Assembly (NCBI GenBank): GCA_965371785.1
Contig: CBDUZS010000047.1
Span: 1-20,228 of the forward strand
Length of the DNA: 20,228 bases
Direction of reading: 5' to 3'
DNA from: CBDUZS01 sp965371785
Lineage (GTDB): Bacteria > Fermentibacterota > Fermentibacteria > Fermentibacterales > JCC-6
Part shown: piece by piece, positions 5,894 through 12,921 of the stretch
Layout of the letters: every line of letters starts with the position of its first letter
Position numbering within the stretch: the first letter of the stretch is position 1
The notes under the pieces: generated by a model
What the model was told of the DNA's origin: nothing
Database searches by the model: none
What the model saw: only the letters and a program-made list of their open reading frames with translations
Position numbers and translations under genes: made by a program

Positions 5894-7126
5894 TTGTCCG
5901 CCTTGTTTGCTGCAGTGTGGGAAACGGTTGTTGCGCTTGCTCCTTCACTCATGTTCGGCCTTCTCATTGCCGGTGTGCTGCACGTATTCGTGAGTAGTGA
6001 AAAGGTGCTCACACATCTGGGAAAGCCCGGGTTCAAGAGCGTACTCAAGGCGTCTGTCATCGGCGTGCCACTTCCATTGTGTTCCTGCGGTGTTCTGCCC
6101 GCAGCCCTCGGTCTAAGGAGGGATGGGGCATCGCTGGGCGCGGCGACTTCCTTTCTGGTGAGTACTCCACAGACAGGTGTTGACTCGATAGTTGCCACAT
6201 GGGGCGTGCTGGGATGGCCAGTCGCTCTGACAAAGGTCGTCGCGGCATTTCTTGCCGGGATCGTAAGCGGAACGATTGTAGACGCATCCAATGGCAAGGT
6301 AACGGAAGCCCGCAAAAACCCGGTAACCTGCGTTGACGTTGTTGCCGGAGGGCGCCTGAAGAGGATATGGGACTACATCTTCGGTTCTATCTTCCGGGAC
6401 ATCTACAGATGGCTTTTCCTCGGAATCGTAATCTCCGCTTTGATCGTAGTCTTTGTAGAACCTGGCGCTCTCGGCAGGTTTGCGATACTCAGAGGTCCAC
6501 TGGGTCTGCTGGCTGCTCTGGCAGTTGGAATACCGCTCTACGTCTGTTCCCTGGCATCAATCCCCATTGCGGCAGCCCTTGTCTATGCCGGTTTTCCCGT
6601 AGGGGGCGCTCTCGTCTTTCTCATGGCCGGTCCCGCAACCAATGCTGCTACGATGGGAGCTGTGTTTCGAGTCATGGGGGGCAGGGTCTTCTGGACTTAT
6701 CTTACCAGCGTGATAGTGGTGAGTCTTGCGGCCGGGCTGATGTTGAATAACCTGGAGATACCGGCAGTCACAGGTATTCATCACGGTGATCATGGCTGGG
6801 CTCTCGATGTTCTGGGGCTGGTAACCGGGATTCTGCTGAGTGCAGGAATCGTCTACTGGGGCGTAAAGGACGTAGTGATGGGTATCGCATCGGTATCTCG
6901 AAAGGGAGACAGGTTCCTGTTCGGAGTCGAGGGAATGTCCTGCATGTCCTGCGTCGGAAGGGTAAAGGATACCCTGGCCGGTCTGGAAGGCGCCGGCAAT
7001 GTGACCGTATCCCTGGATGAAGCACTGGCAGAAGTGCGAGCCGATGACCGATTCGACCCCGCAGAGGCAATTGACCGTGTCAACGCTCTGGGGTTTGACT
7101 GCAGCAGGCTGACGACTGATGGATGA
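5894..7126 (+). CDS. Predicted heavy-metal efflux permease (DUF318/SO_0444-like) with C-terminal HMA domain
   Basis: A 410-residue inner-membrane protein. Multiple hydrophobic segments run through residues 11-32, 52-130 and 170-330. The signature PLPLCSCGVLPA (59-70), STPQTGVDS (90-98), LYVCSLASIPIAAALV (215-230) and GPATNAAT (246-253) are those of the DUF318 permeases that include ArsP-like and SO_0444 Cu/Zn efflux proteins. A loop GIHHGDHG (294-301) may bind metal. The last 70 residues form a heavy-metal-associated domain with GMSCMSC (347-353; Cys350 and Cys353). The TTG start at 5894 is preceded by GGAGG at 5882-5886; the ATG at 5880 is in a different frame. It overlaps the repressor gene by eight bases and sits behind an SmtB-like operator, so metal-induced export is the likely role. 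Which metal (Zn, Cu, Cd) is not shown. Confidence 0.88.
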   Translation: MSALFAAVWETVVALAPSLMFGLLIAGVLHVFVSSEKVLTHLGKPGFKSVLKASVIGVPLPLCSCGVLPAALGLRRDGASLGAATSFLVSTPQTGVDSIVATWGVLGWPVALTKVVAAFLAGIVSGTIVDASNGKVTEARKNPVTCVDVVAGGRLKRIWDYIFGSIFRDIYRWLFLGIVISALIVVFVEPGALGRFAILRGPLGLLAALAVGIPLYVCSLASIPIAAALVYAGFPVGGALVFLMAGPATNAATMGAVFRVMGGRVFWTYLTSVIVVSLAAGLMLNNLEIPAVTGIHHGDHGWALDVLGLVTGILLSAGIVYWGVKDVVMGIASVSRKGDRFLFGVEGMSCMSCVGRVKDTLAGLEGAGNVTVSLDEALAEVRADDRFDPAEAIDRVNALGFDCSRLTTDG

Positions 7127-7433
7127 GAAAACAGGCAGCATTATAGCCTGCCTCCAGAACAGTGAACTGGAGCAACTCGCAGAACTGTTCCACCAGGCTT
7201 CGGATCCGACAAGGCTCAGACTGCTCTTCGCACTGCTGAGATCGAGCGAATGCGTCTGCGAGCTTGCGGTCATCTCCGGAGTAAGCGTATCGGCTGTTTC
7301 CCATCAGTTGCGGAGTCTCAGAGCTGCCGGGCTCGTATCGAGGGTGAGAAGGGGCAGGCATGTGCACTACAGTCTTGCTGACAGCCATGTGCGTGAACTG
7401 CTCTCAATCGGTCTCGAACACGTGCGGGAATAG
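7119..7433 (+). CDS. ArsR/SmtB-family metal-responsive transcriptional repressor
   Basis: A 104-residue winged-helix protein. DPTRLRLLFALL (29-40) starts the family core, SVSAVSHQLRSLRAAGLV (56-73) is the recognition helix region, and RRGRHVHYSL (77-86) is the wing. Two metal sites of the family are visible. CVC (Cys45, Cys47) is the alpha-3 thiolate motif of CadC/ArsR, perhaps joined by Cys11. Asp88, His90, His101 and Glu104 have exactly the spacing of the zinc site on helix alpha-5 of SmtB/CzrA. Having both is like SmtB and CadC and suggests zinc, cadmium or lead sensing. The start overlaps the end of the permease gene, so translation is coupled. It should bind the operator at 5844-5869. 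The gene is convergent with the FAD oxidase, only ten bases from its end. Confidence 0.93.
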   Translation: MDEKTGSIIACLQNSELEQLAELFHQASDPTRLRLLFALLRSSECVCELAVISGVSVSAVSHQLRSLRAAGLVSRVRRGRHVHYSLADSHVRELLSIGLEHVRE

Positions 7434-7443
7434 GCAATCCCCG

Positions 7444-8919
7444 TCAGGGCCATTCGATGCCGTGAGCCAGTGTACAGTCGGGGTCGATGGATTTCCTGAG
7501 TCTTCGCATGCCTTCGATCTCTGATCGTGAGTACATGATACCGAGAAGGTCTGACTTGAGCCTGCCCAGCCCATGTTCTGCCGAAACGGTTCCTCCTCTG
7601 GACACCGCCCATTCAGCGATCTCTCTGAGTGCGCTTTCACCTTCTCTCTCTCCGGCCTCATCACAGGGCAGGATGTTCGCATGGAGATGTCCCTGCCCCG
7701 CATGTCCGAAGACGAGGAAATCGAGCTTTCTTCCGGCTAGCAAGTGCTCGATAAATCCATAGAATGCCCTGAGATCGTCGGGAGGCACAGCGGAATCCGT
7801 TCCAAGTTTGTGGATGTACGGAAGCAACTGCCTGCGCCTCGAGATCACGGTGTTCACGGTTTCGGGTAAAGCATGCCTGAAATCCCTAAGCCTCTTTCTC
7901 TCGTGAGGTTCGAACCCTCCCCAGACCATGTCGGGTGAAAGACCGGAATTCTCGACTTCCTCCTCGATGGTGATGAGCAGTTCGTCCAGCTCATCTTCCG
8001 TATCCGCTTCGAGTCTCGTAAGGAGAACCCAGCCCGTATCTGCGGGAAGCCCCAGATCATCTCCCTGATGGTTACTCGATAGAAAGCTCAGGGAACGGCC
8101 GTCCATCATCTCCAGAGCCCTGACCCTGAGGGTGGACTGCCTGAGGAAGTCGTACAGGTCCCAGAATCTGCCTGCTTCTCCGGCGAAGATTCCCAGATCT
8201 ACCACGTGCTCCGGCTGCCTTGCCAGAGAGAGCAGGGCAGAGACTACGAATCCTAGTGTGCCTTCCGATCCAATAAAGAGGTCTATCAGGTCCATACCCG
8301 GTCTGAGCCAGTATCCTGCAGTATTCTTCGGCGGGAGAGGTGAATCGATGTGAGGGAGTGTGAGTCTGCCCAGAACAGGGTGTTTACAGATTCCCTCGTC
8401 ATCGAAATAGCTGTCCCCTCGTTTCAGTGAACACGGTCTTCCGTCAGGGAGGACTACTTCCAGGCCGTCGATCCAGTTCCTTGTCGAGCCATACAGGTAA
8501 CTGTCAGAGCCGGATGCGTCTGTAGCCACCGTCCCACCGATCGAGGCGGTGGTTTCCGTTGGGTCGGGCGGATAGAACCAGCCCGGCATCCGTTCATCCA
8601 GCCATTGATCGAGCTCTTCCAGCGTGGTTCCCGCCATCACCCTCAGGGTGTGATCCCCCTCACTCTCAATACCTTTCAGGACCGCGGAGGATACCACCAC
8701 ACCCCCGTCGGGGACTGCCCCGCCGGAGATGCCTGTCATGCCGCCCGAAAGGGTTATCTTGAGTTTGCGATCATGATATGCCCTCACACACTCGACCGCC
8801 TCCCGAAAAGACTCCGGCCATACAGCCTCGGTACACCATCCACCGGAGAGACTCGATTCGTCCGCGAGCAGATCCGCGGCCTTGTCCGCTATCTCGTCCC
8901 TTCCCTGGAGCTTTCGCAT
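7444..8919 (-). CDS. FAD-linked oxidase, GlcD/D-lactate dehydrogenase type
   Basis: A 491-residue flavoprotein with an N-terminal PCMH-type FAD-binding domain and a C-terminal FAD-oxidase domain. In the first, SGGMTGISGGAVP (58-70) and PPDPTETTASIGGTVATDA (117-135) bind the FAD pyrophosphate. In the second, FGHAGQGHLHANILP and SAEHGLGRLK near the C-terminus are the His-rich motifs of the family. Such enzymes oxidise 2-hydroxy acids (D-lactate, glycolate, D-2-hydroxyglutarate) and pass electrons to quinone, an electron-transfer flavoprotein or a partner Fe-S subunit. No Cys-rich CCG domain or partner gene is present here, so the acceptor is unknown. The length (about 490) fits single-subunit members. 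It is divergent from the aconitase-family gene pair with 102 bases between. The Shine-Dalgarno sequence is weak, but the N-terminus is of normal length. Confidence 0.9.
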   Translation of the reverse strand: MRKLQGRDEIADKAADLLADESSLSGGWCTEAVWPESFREAVECVRAYHDRKLKITLSGGMTGISGGAVPDGGVVVSSAVLKGIESEGDHTLRVMAGTTLEELDQWLDERMPGWFYPPDPTETTASIGGTVATDASGSDSYLYGSTRNWIDGLEVVLPDGRPCSLKRGDSYFDDEGICKHPVLGRLTLPHIDSPLPPKNTAGYWLRPGMDLIDLFIGSEGTLGFVVSALLSLARQPEHVVDLGIFAGEAGRFWDLYDFLRQSTLRVRALEMMDGRSLSFLSSNHQGDDLGLPADTGWVLLTRLEADTEDELDELLITIEEEVENSGLSPDMVWGGFEPHERKRLRDFRHALPETVNTVISRRRQLLPYIHKLGTDSAVPPDDLRAFYGFIEHLLAGRKLDFLVFGHAGQGHLHANILPCDEAGEREGESALREIAEWAVSRGGTVSAEHGLGRLKSDLLGIMYSRSEIEGMRRLRKSIDPDCTLAHGIEWP

Positions 8920-8960
8920 ATCGGTCTACTTTCGGGGCTGTGGGATTCTGGAACCGGAAG

Positions 8961-8966
8961 TATAAT
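8961..8966 (+). promoter_or_regulatory. Possible -10 box for the aconitase-family operon
   Basis: A perfect TATAAT lies 55 bases before the ATG at 9022. No convincing -35 box is found at the right distance (CTGTGG at 8938-8943), so an activator may be needed if this is the promoter. Confidence 0.35.
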
Positions 8967-8994
8967 TCATACTACTTACACCGTAGTCACTCAA
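8966..8994 (-). promoter_or_regulatory. Possible promoter for the FAD-linked oxidase
   Basis: Read on the minus strand, TTGAGT (8994-8989) and TATGAA (8971-8966) are separated by 17 bases, 47 bases before the start codon. On the opposite strand a TATAAT lies at 8961-8966, so divergent promoters may overlap here. Only the spacing and partial consensus support this. Confidence 0.35.
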
Positions 8995-9021
8995 CGATCG
9001 TCCATGAAGGGAGCACACTGA

Positions 9022-10275
9022 ATGGGCATGACATTCGCAATGAAAGCCCTTGGCAGAGCTGCCGGGAAAGACGTCGAACCAGGTGAGATAGTATTCGTCG
9101 AGCCAGACACGATCCTTTCGCACGACAACAGTTCTGCGATAATCGGAAAGTTCGAATCCACTCTGCCCGGGGGAAGAGTCCGTTCTCCCGACAGACTCGT
9201 AATAGTGCTCGACCACGTAATACCTGCTGCATCGAGCAGGAATGCCGCAGATCATGCAGCAATTCGCAAGTTCGTCAAAGACCAGGGTATTGAGAGATTC
9301 TACGATATAGGAGAGGGGATCTGTCATCAGGTGCTCCCCGAAAAGGGCTTGTGCAAGCCCGGGTCGATTATTGTCGGTAGCGACAGCCATACATGCACTT
9401 ACGGCGCTTTCAACTGTTTTGCCACAGGTATCGACAGGACCGAGACCGCCGGTCTCTGGATTACCGGCAGAACGTGGTTCAGGGTTCCGGAGTCAATGGA
9501 GATCAACCTGTTCGGTCACCTCGAGGGACATGTTTCGGCAAAAGATCTGATTCTCACTCTCATCGGAATGATCGGGGCAGACGGCGCCAGCTACATGGCC
9601 GTAGAGTTCCATGGTCCCGCGGTCGGGACTCTCAGGATCTCCGAGCGAATGACCATTGCCAACATGGGAATCGAGATGGGGGCGAAGATTGCGGTGTTTC
9701 CCGCCGACGGGAGAACAAGGGATTACTTTATCGGCCGCGGTCCCGGCTGTGAAGATGCACTCTGGAGTGATATCGACGCGCCGTTTACCAGAACGATTGA
9801 TATCGAACTGAACGATCTTGTCCCCGTTGTGGCTCTGCCGCACCGCGTTGACGATGTCGTTCCGATATCCGATCTCGAACCCACCCCGATCGATCAGGTC
9901 TTGCTGGGAACCTGTACCAACGGCAGGATCGAAGACCTGGAAGCGGCTGCGGGTGTCCTGAAGGGCCGCAGGATTTCACGGAACGTGAGAATGATAGTGA
10001 ATCCTGCTTCCAGAGAAGTCTATCTCGAAGCGATGGAAAGAAACCTCCTGCAGTTGTTCGTCGAGTCAGGCGCAGTTGTCATCCCACCCGGATGCGGTCC
10101 ATGCCTCGGAGCCCACATGGGCGCTCTTGCTCCCGGAGAGAGGTGTCTCTCAACGGCGAACAGGAATTTCAGGGGAAGGATGGGGGAGAAGGAAGCCGAA
10201 ATCTATCTCGGAAGCCCTGAGACCGCCGCAGCATCTGCCATAACCGGCGAGATCACCGACCCCGGGAAGGTGTAG
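9022..10275 (+). CDS. leuC: 3-isopropylmalate dehydratase/homoaconitase-family, large subunit
   Basis: A 417-residue aconitase-superfamily subunit of the two-subunit bacterial/archaeal type (isopropylmalate isomerase, homoaconitase, or dimethylmalate dehydratase). The N-terminus MGMTFAMKALGRAAG, then DHVIPA (64-69), GSDSHTCTYGAFNCFATGI (119-137) and LLGTCTNGR (294-302) are family motifs. The [4Fe-4S] ligands are Cys298, Cys358 and Cys361 (in PPGCGPCLGAH), with the standard 60-residue then CxxC spacing. The length of about 417 fits the archaeal-like LeuC/HacA group rather than the roughly 465-residue enterobacterial LeuC. AAGGGAG at 9007-9013 is the ribosome binding site. The small subunit starts one base after the stop. 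The symbol is family level: no leuA, leuB or lysine/homocitrate genes are in the window, so the substrate is not settled. Confidence 0.85.
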   Translation: MGMTFAMKALGRAAGKDVEPGEIVFVEPDTILSHDNSSAIIGKFESTLPGGRVRSPDRLVIVLDHVIPAASSRNAADHAAIRKFVKDQGIERFYDIGEGICHQVLPEKGLCKPGSIIVGSDSHTCTYGAFNCFATGIDRTETAGLWITGRTWFRVPESMEINLFGHLEGHVSAKDLILTLIGMIGADGASYMAVEFHGPAVGTLRISERMTIANMGIEMGAKIAVFPADGRTRDYFIGRGPGCEDALWSDIDAPFTRTIDIELNDLVPVVALPHRVDDVVPISDLEPTPIDQVLLGTCTNGRIEDLEAAAGVLKGRRISRNVRMIVNPASREVYLEAMERNLLQLFVESGAVVIPPGCGPCLGAHMGALAPGERCLSTANRNFRGRMGEKEAEIYLGSPETAAASAITGEITDPGKV

Positions 10276-10276
10276 C

Positions 10277-10792
10277 ATGAGCGTATTCTTATACGATAGA
10301 AAAGATATCAACACGGATCTGCTCTTTCCGGGAAAGTACACTTACACGTGCGCAACCGGCCCTGAGATCGTCGAGCATCTTCTCGAGGATCTCGATCCGG
10401 AATTTCGCGAAAAGGTACAGCCCGGGGACATCATAATGGCAGGCAGTAATTTCGGTTGTGGCTCCAGCAGAGAGCACCCTTCCCTGGGATTGAAGCATGT
10501 AGGTGTACAGGCTGTTGTTGCCCGTTCCTTTGCCAGAATATTCTACAGAAGCGCTATCAACCAGGGGCTTCTCCTCGTCGAGTGTCCCGATGCCGTCGAA
10601 GCCTACTGCGATGGCGATACGGTATCCATAGATCCCTTACGAGGTACGGTGTGCGTGGGAAACAGGGAATTCAGTTTTCCACCTCTCCCTGCGGAGATGC
10701 TTGCCATTCTAAGTGCAGGCGGGCTCCTCAACCGCATACGCGATGAGTATGGCTCCGCGGATCCTGCGGAGGGGGCGACCAGTGAAACGTGA
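10277..10792 (+). CDS. leuD: 3-isopropylmalate dehydratase/homoaconitase-family, small subunit
   Basis: A 171-residue swivel-domain subunit that completes the active site of the large subunit encoded just upstream. DINTDLLFPGKY (10-21), GSNFGCGSSREH (56-67) and ARSFARIFYRSAINQGLLL (82-100) are family motifs, with the substrate-binding Ser-Arg at 64-65. The specificity loop that separates isopropylmalate from homoaconitate enzymes reads YTYT (21-24) here, not the YLRT-like sequence I would expect in an isopropylmalate isomerase, so substrate choice is open. It starts one base after the large-subunit stop, with GGGAAGG at 10264-10270 as ribosome binding site. Its last 11 bases overlap the next gene's start. 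That gene codes for an exported protein and seems functionally unrelated. Confidence 0.85.
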   Translation: MSVFLYDRKDINTDLLFPGKYTYTCATGPEIVEHLLEDLDPEFREKVQPGDIIMAGSNFGCGSSREHPSLGLKHVGVQAVVARSFARIFYRSAINQGLLLVECPDAVEAYCDGDTVSIDPLRGTVCVGNREFSFPPLPAEMLAILSAGGLLNRIRDEYGSADPAEGATSET

Positions 10793-11411
10793 TCTGATCG
10801 TTTGTACTCTGTTACTCCTTTATGCAGCTTCAGCCTTTGCGGGAGGTGGGCTGGAGATCAGACTCGGACCGATGGTTTCCAACCTCTCTCCGACGGATGA
10901 CGGATTCGAGAACCGCTTCAGGACACCGGGAGCTTCATGGGGAGCGATGGTTGATCTCAAGGCTCCCGGTCCGATCGCCTTTGTCCTCGGATTCGAGAGC
11001 TTCCATAAGAGCGCTTCAGCAGGTTGGGATGGTGAGGTGGATGCAATCCTCATCTCCGCGTTTCCCTGTTTCAGTTTACCGCTATACGAGGGATTCTCGA
11101 TCCATGCCGGACCTGGTGCCGTCTTCACGGATGGAAACTACAGCGGTACAGACGATTTCGGAGCGTACACGGAAGCCGGGGGTTCCAGCGTCGGATTTGG
11201 TTTCACGTCGGGCATCGACGTACCCGTCTGGGGTCCGATGACTGCCAGGCTGTGGTACCGAAGAGTCTTCATGGATATGAAGACGGACCGGGCAAACATC
11301 GATGGCTCCCAGAGCTTCATATATCCTGCGGCCGAGACGGATCTCGGATACTCGCAATTCTCTGTATCGCTCCTCGTATCCCTGTTCGGTAGTGGGGAGT
11401 CCCTCTTCTGA
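10782..11411 (+). CDS. Exported outer-membrane beta-barrel-like protein
   Basis: A 209-residue protein. The GTG at 10782 is chosen because a strong ribosome binding site (GGAGGGGG, about 10768-10775) lies six bases upstream, and because it gives a classic signal peptide: KR, a hydrophobic run, and cleavage after AFA at residue 20. The open frame continues to 10713, but that extension only overlaps leuD out of frame. The mature protein begins GGGLEIRLGPMVS and shows alternating strands rich in Gly, Phe and Tyr. Its last strand (YSQFSVSLLVSLFG) is followed by a short tail ending in Phe. This suggests an OmpW/OmpA-like barrel of about eight to ten strands, though no specific family is recognised. 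It overlaps leuD by 11 bases and is probably cotranscribed. The next element is the tRNA promoter. Confidence 0.8.
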   Translation: MKRDLIVCTLLLLYAASAFAGGGLEIRLGPMVSNLSPTDDGFENRFRTPGASWGAMVDLKAPGPIAFVLGFESFHKSASAGWDGEVDAILISAFPCFSLPLYEGFSIHAGPGAVFTDGNYSGTDDFGAYTEAGGSSVGFGFTSGIDVPVWGPMTARLWYRRVFMDMKTDRANIDGSQSFIYPAAETDLGYSQFSVSLLVSLFGSGESLF

Positions 11412-11419
11412 GCCGTATG

Positions 11420-11448
11420 TTGACTTGCGGAGTACTCCGGGATAGTAT
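11420..11448 (+). promoter_or_regulatory. Sigma70 promoter of the tRNA-Thr unit
   Basis: TTGACT (11420-11425) and TAGTAT (11443-11448) have 17-base spacing, and transcription would start about eight bases before the tRNA. The spacer contains a perfect 12-base palindrome, CGGAGTACTCCG (11428-11439). Confidence 0.75.
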
Positions 11449-11464
11449 TCTTCCCCCGGTCGGG

Positions 11465-11540
11465 GCCGGCGTAGCTCAGCTGGCAGAGCAGCGCATTCGT
11501 AATGCGCAGGTCAACGGTTCGATTCCGTTCGCCGGCTCCA
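11465..11540 (+). tRNA. tRNA-Thr (anticodon CGT)
   Basis: A 76-base cloverleaf. The acceptor stem GCCGGCG pairs with CGCCGGC (7/7). The D arm is GCTC/GAGC and the anticodon stem is GCGCA/TGCGC around the loop TTCGTAA (anticodon CGT, reading ACG). The variable loop has five bases, and the T arm AACGG/CCGTT encloses TTCGATT. The discriminator is T and the CCA end is encoded. It has its own promoter upstream, and no terminator separates it from glmM. Confidence 0.97.
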
Positions 11541-11574
11541 GCGTCTTATCAGTTTTAAGAGAATCCTTATTGAA

Positions 11575-12921
11575 ATGAAAGAACCGATTGTAAGCGGATC
11601 CGGGATCAGAGGAATCTTCGGTGAGAGTTTCACCGTGGACGTAGCCATGGAGTTCGCCGCGGCTTTCGGAGAGCTCTGCGGTCCAGGCCCGGTTGCTCTC
11701 GGCCGAGACACAAGGAGCAGCGGCCCTGCTGTAGAGGCAGCTGTCTCCGCCGGGCTCATGGCAACTGGATGCACTCCCGTGATGATGGGTATCGTTCCCA
11801 CGCCAACCGTTCAGCTCGAAGCGATGAGAGATGGATACCGTGGCGGGATCGTGGTGACATCCAGCCACAATCCTCGAGAATGGAACGCGCTGAAACTCAT
11901 CGGAGCAGACGGCGTCTTCCTGCGTGAGCAAATGCGCAGCCGGTTGATGGATCTTCTCGAGAAGAGGCGTAAGTGGGTCGGAGACGAAAACGTCTGCCAT
12001 CCGGAATACGTCGATGACGCTATTCGGAGACACGTGAAGATGATTCTGTCCCTGCCCGGCATTACCCAGGGACGGCGTCTCAAGGTCGTACTCGATACCG
12101 TTGGAGGCGCGGCCACACACTTTGCCCCCGAGCTGATGGACGCAATGGGAGTGGAGTGGGTGCTCATCAACGGACAGATGACCCCGGAAGGGAACTTTCC
12201 AAGAGTCGCAGAACCCTCTGTCGGCAGTCTCGACCAGCTCTCCAGAGCGGTCATCAGGGAACGGGCCGACATCGGATTCGGGTTCGACCCTGATGGTGAC
12301 AGGCTTGCCCTGGTTGCCGATAACGGACTTGTAATAGGGGAGGAGTTCACCGTAGCTCTGGCAATTGATTTCGTACTGGGAATCAGACCCGGCCCGGCGG
12401 TTGTCAACCTCTCGACCTCCCGCCTCTCCGACTACGCAGCCTCGAAGCACGGTCAGCGGATCTGGAGGAGCCCCGTAGGGGAAGTCAACGTCGTAGAGGA
12501 GATGGAGAAGAGGAGCGCGACTATTGGCGGTGAAGGCAATGGGGGAGTAATAGATAGTGAATGTCACATGGGAAGAGACAGCGGAGTGGCCATGGCCATT
12601 GCCATCTCATTTCTCAGATCCCGCAGTGATCTGACCATAAGCGGCTGGGCAGCAGGTTACCCTTCCTACATAATGTTCAAGCACAAGGAAACGTTGAACG
12701 GACCATTCGAGCAATACAGGGGGTTGCTCGAGAGAGAGCTGGGAAAACCTGATGATACTCGCGATGGACTGTGGTTCGAACGCCCGGGAGGATGGACGCA
12801 TATAAGACCCTCCGGCACCGAACCCGTCGTGCGCTTCATTTCCGAGAACGAGGATGAAAGCCAGATCCACAGGGATTTTGAAATATTCCGGAAGGTAGTG
12901 TCTGAACAATGTGCGGAATAG
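11575..12921 (+). CDS. glmM: Phosphoglucosamine mutase (alpha-D-phosphohexomutase family)
   Basis: A 448-residue phosphohexomutase. The phosphoserine loop TSSHNP is at 95-100 (Ser97), the magnesium loop DPDGDR at 238-243, the sugar-specificity loop GEGNGG at 319-324, and the phosphate-binding RPSGTEP at 411-417. All four active-site elements are intact. GlmM converts glucosamine-6-phosphate to glucosamine-1-phosphate for UDP-GlcNAc, peptidoglycan and LPS. The family also holds phosphomannomutases, but the 13-base overlap with glmS and the length near 445 favour GlmM. The specificity loop reads GEGNGG rather than the GEQSGH I recall for E. coli-type GlmM, which is closer to archaeal-type members. 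The ribosome binding site is weak. The start is 34 bases after the tRNA, so the gene may be read from the tRNA promoter. Confidence 0.88.
   Translation: MKEPIVSGSGIRGIFGESFTVDVAMEFAAAFGELCGPGPVALGRDTRSSGPAVEAAVSAGLMATGCTPVMMGIVPTPTVQLEAMRDGYRGGIVVTSSHNPREWNALKLIGADGVFLREQMRSRLMDLLEKRRKWVGDENVCHPEYVDDAIRRHVKMILSLPGITQGRRLKVVLDTVGGAATHFAPELMDAMGVEWVLINGQMTPEGNFPRVAEPSVGSLDQLSRAVIRERADIGFGFDPDGDRLALVADNGLVIGEEFTVALAIDFVLGIRPGPAVVNLSTSRLSDYAASKHGQRIWRSPVGEVNVVEEMEKRSATIGGEGNGGVIDSECHMGRDSGVAMAIAISFLRSRSDLTISGWAAGYPSYIMFKHKETLNGPFEQYRGLLERELGKPDDTRDGLWFERPGGWTHIRPSGTEPVVRFISENEDESQIHRDFEIFRKVVSEQCAE

Noticed and set aside
10713..10781. N-terminal extension of the exported protein at 10782
   Set aside because: It only overlaps leuD out of frame and would put 23 residues before a classic signal peptide. 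The GTG at 10782 has a strong ribosome binding site.
11476..12567. Minus-strand open frame of 363 codons opposite the tRNA and glmM
   Set aside because: It overlaps a perfect tRNA and an intact GlmM with all catalytic motifs, and its product has no recognisable domain.
12860..12908. Possible glmS ribozyme upstream of glmS
   Set aside because: glmM coding sequence overlaps the glmS start by 13 bases and no ribozyme core is seen.
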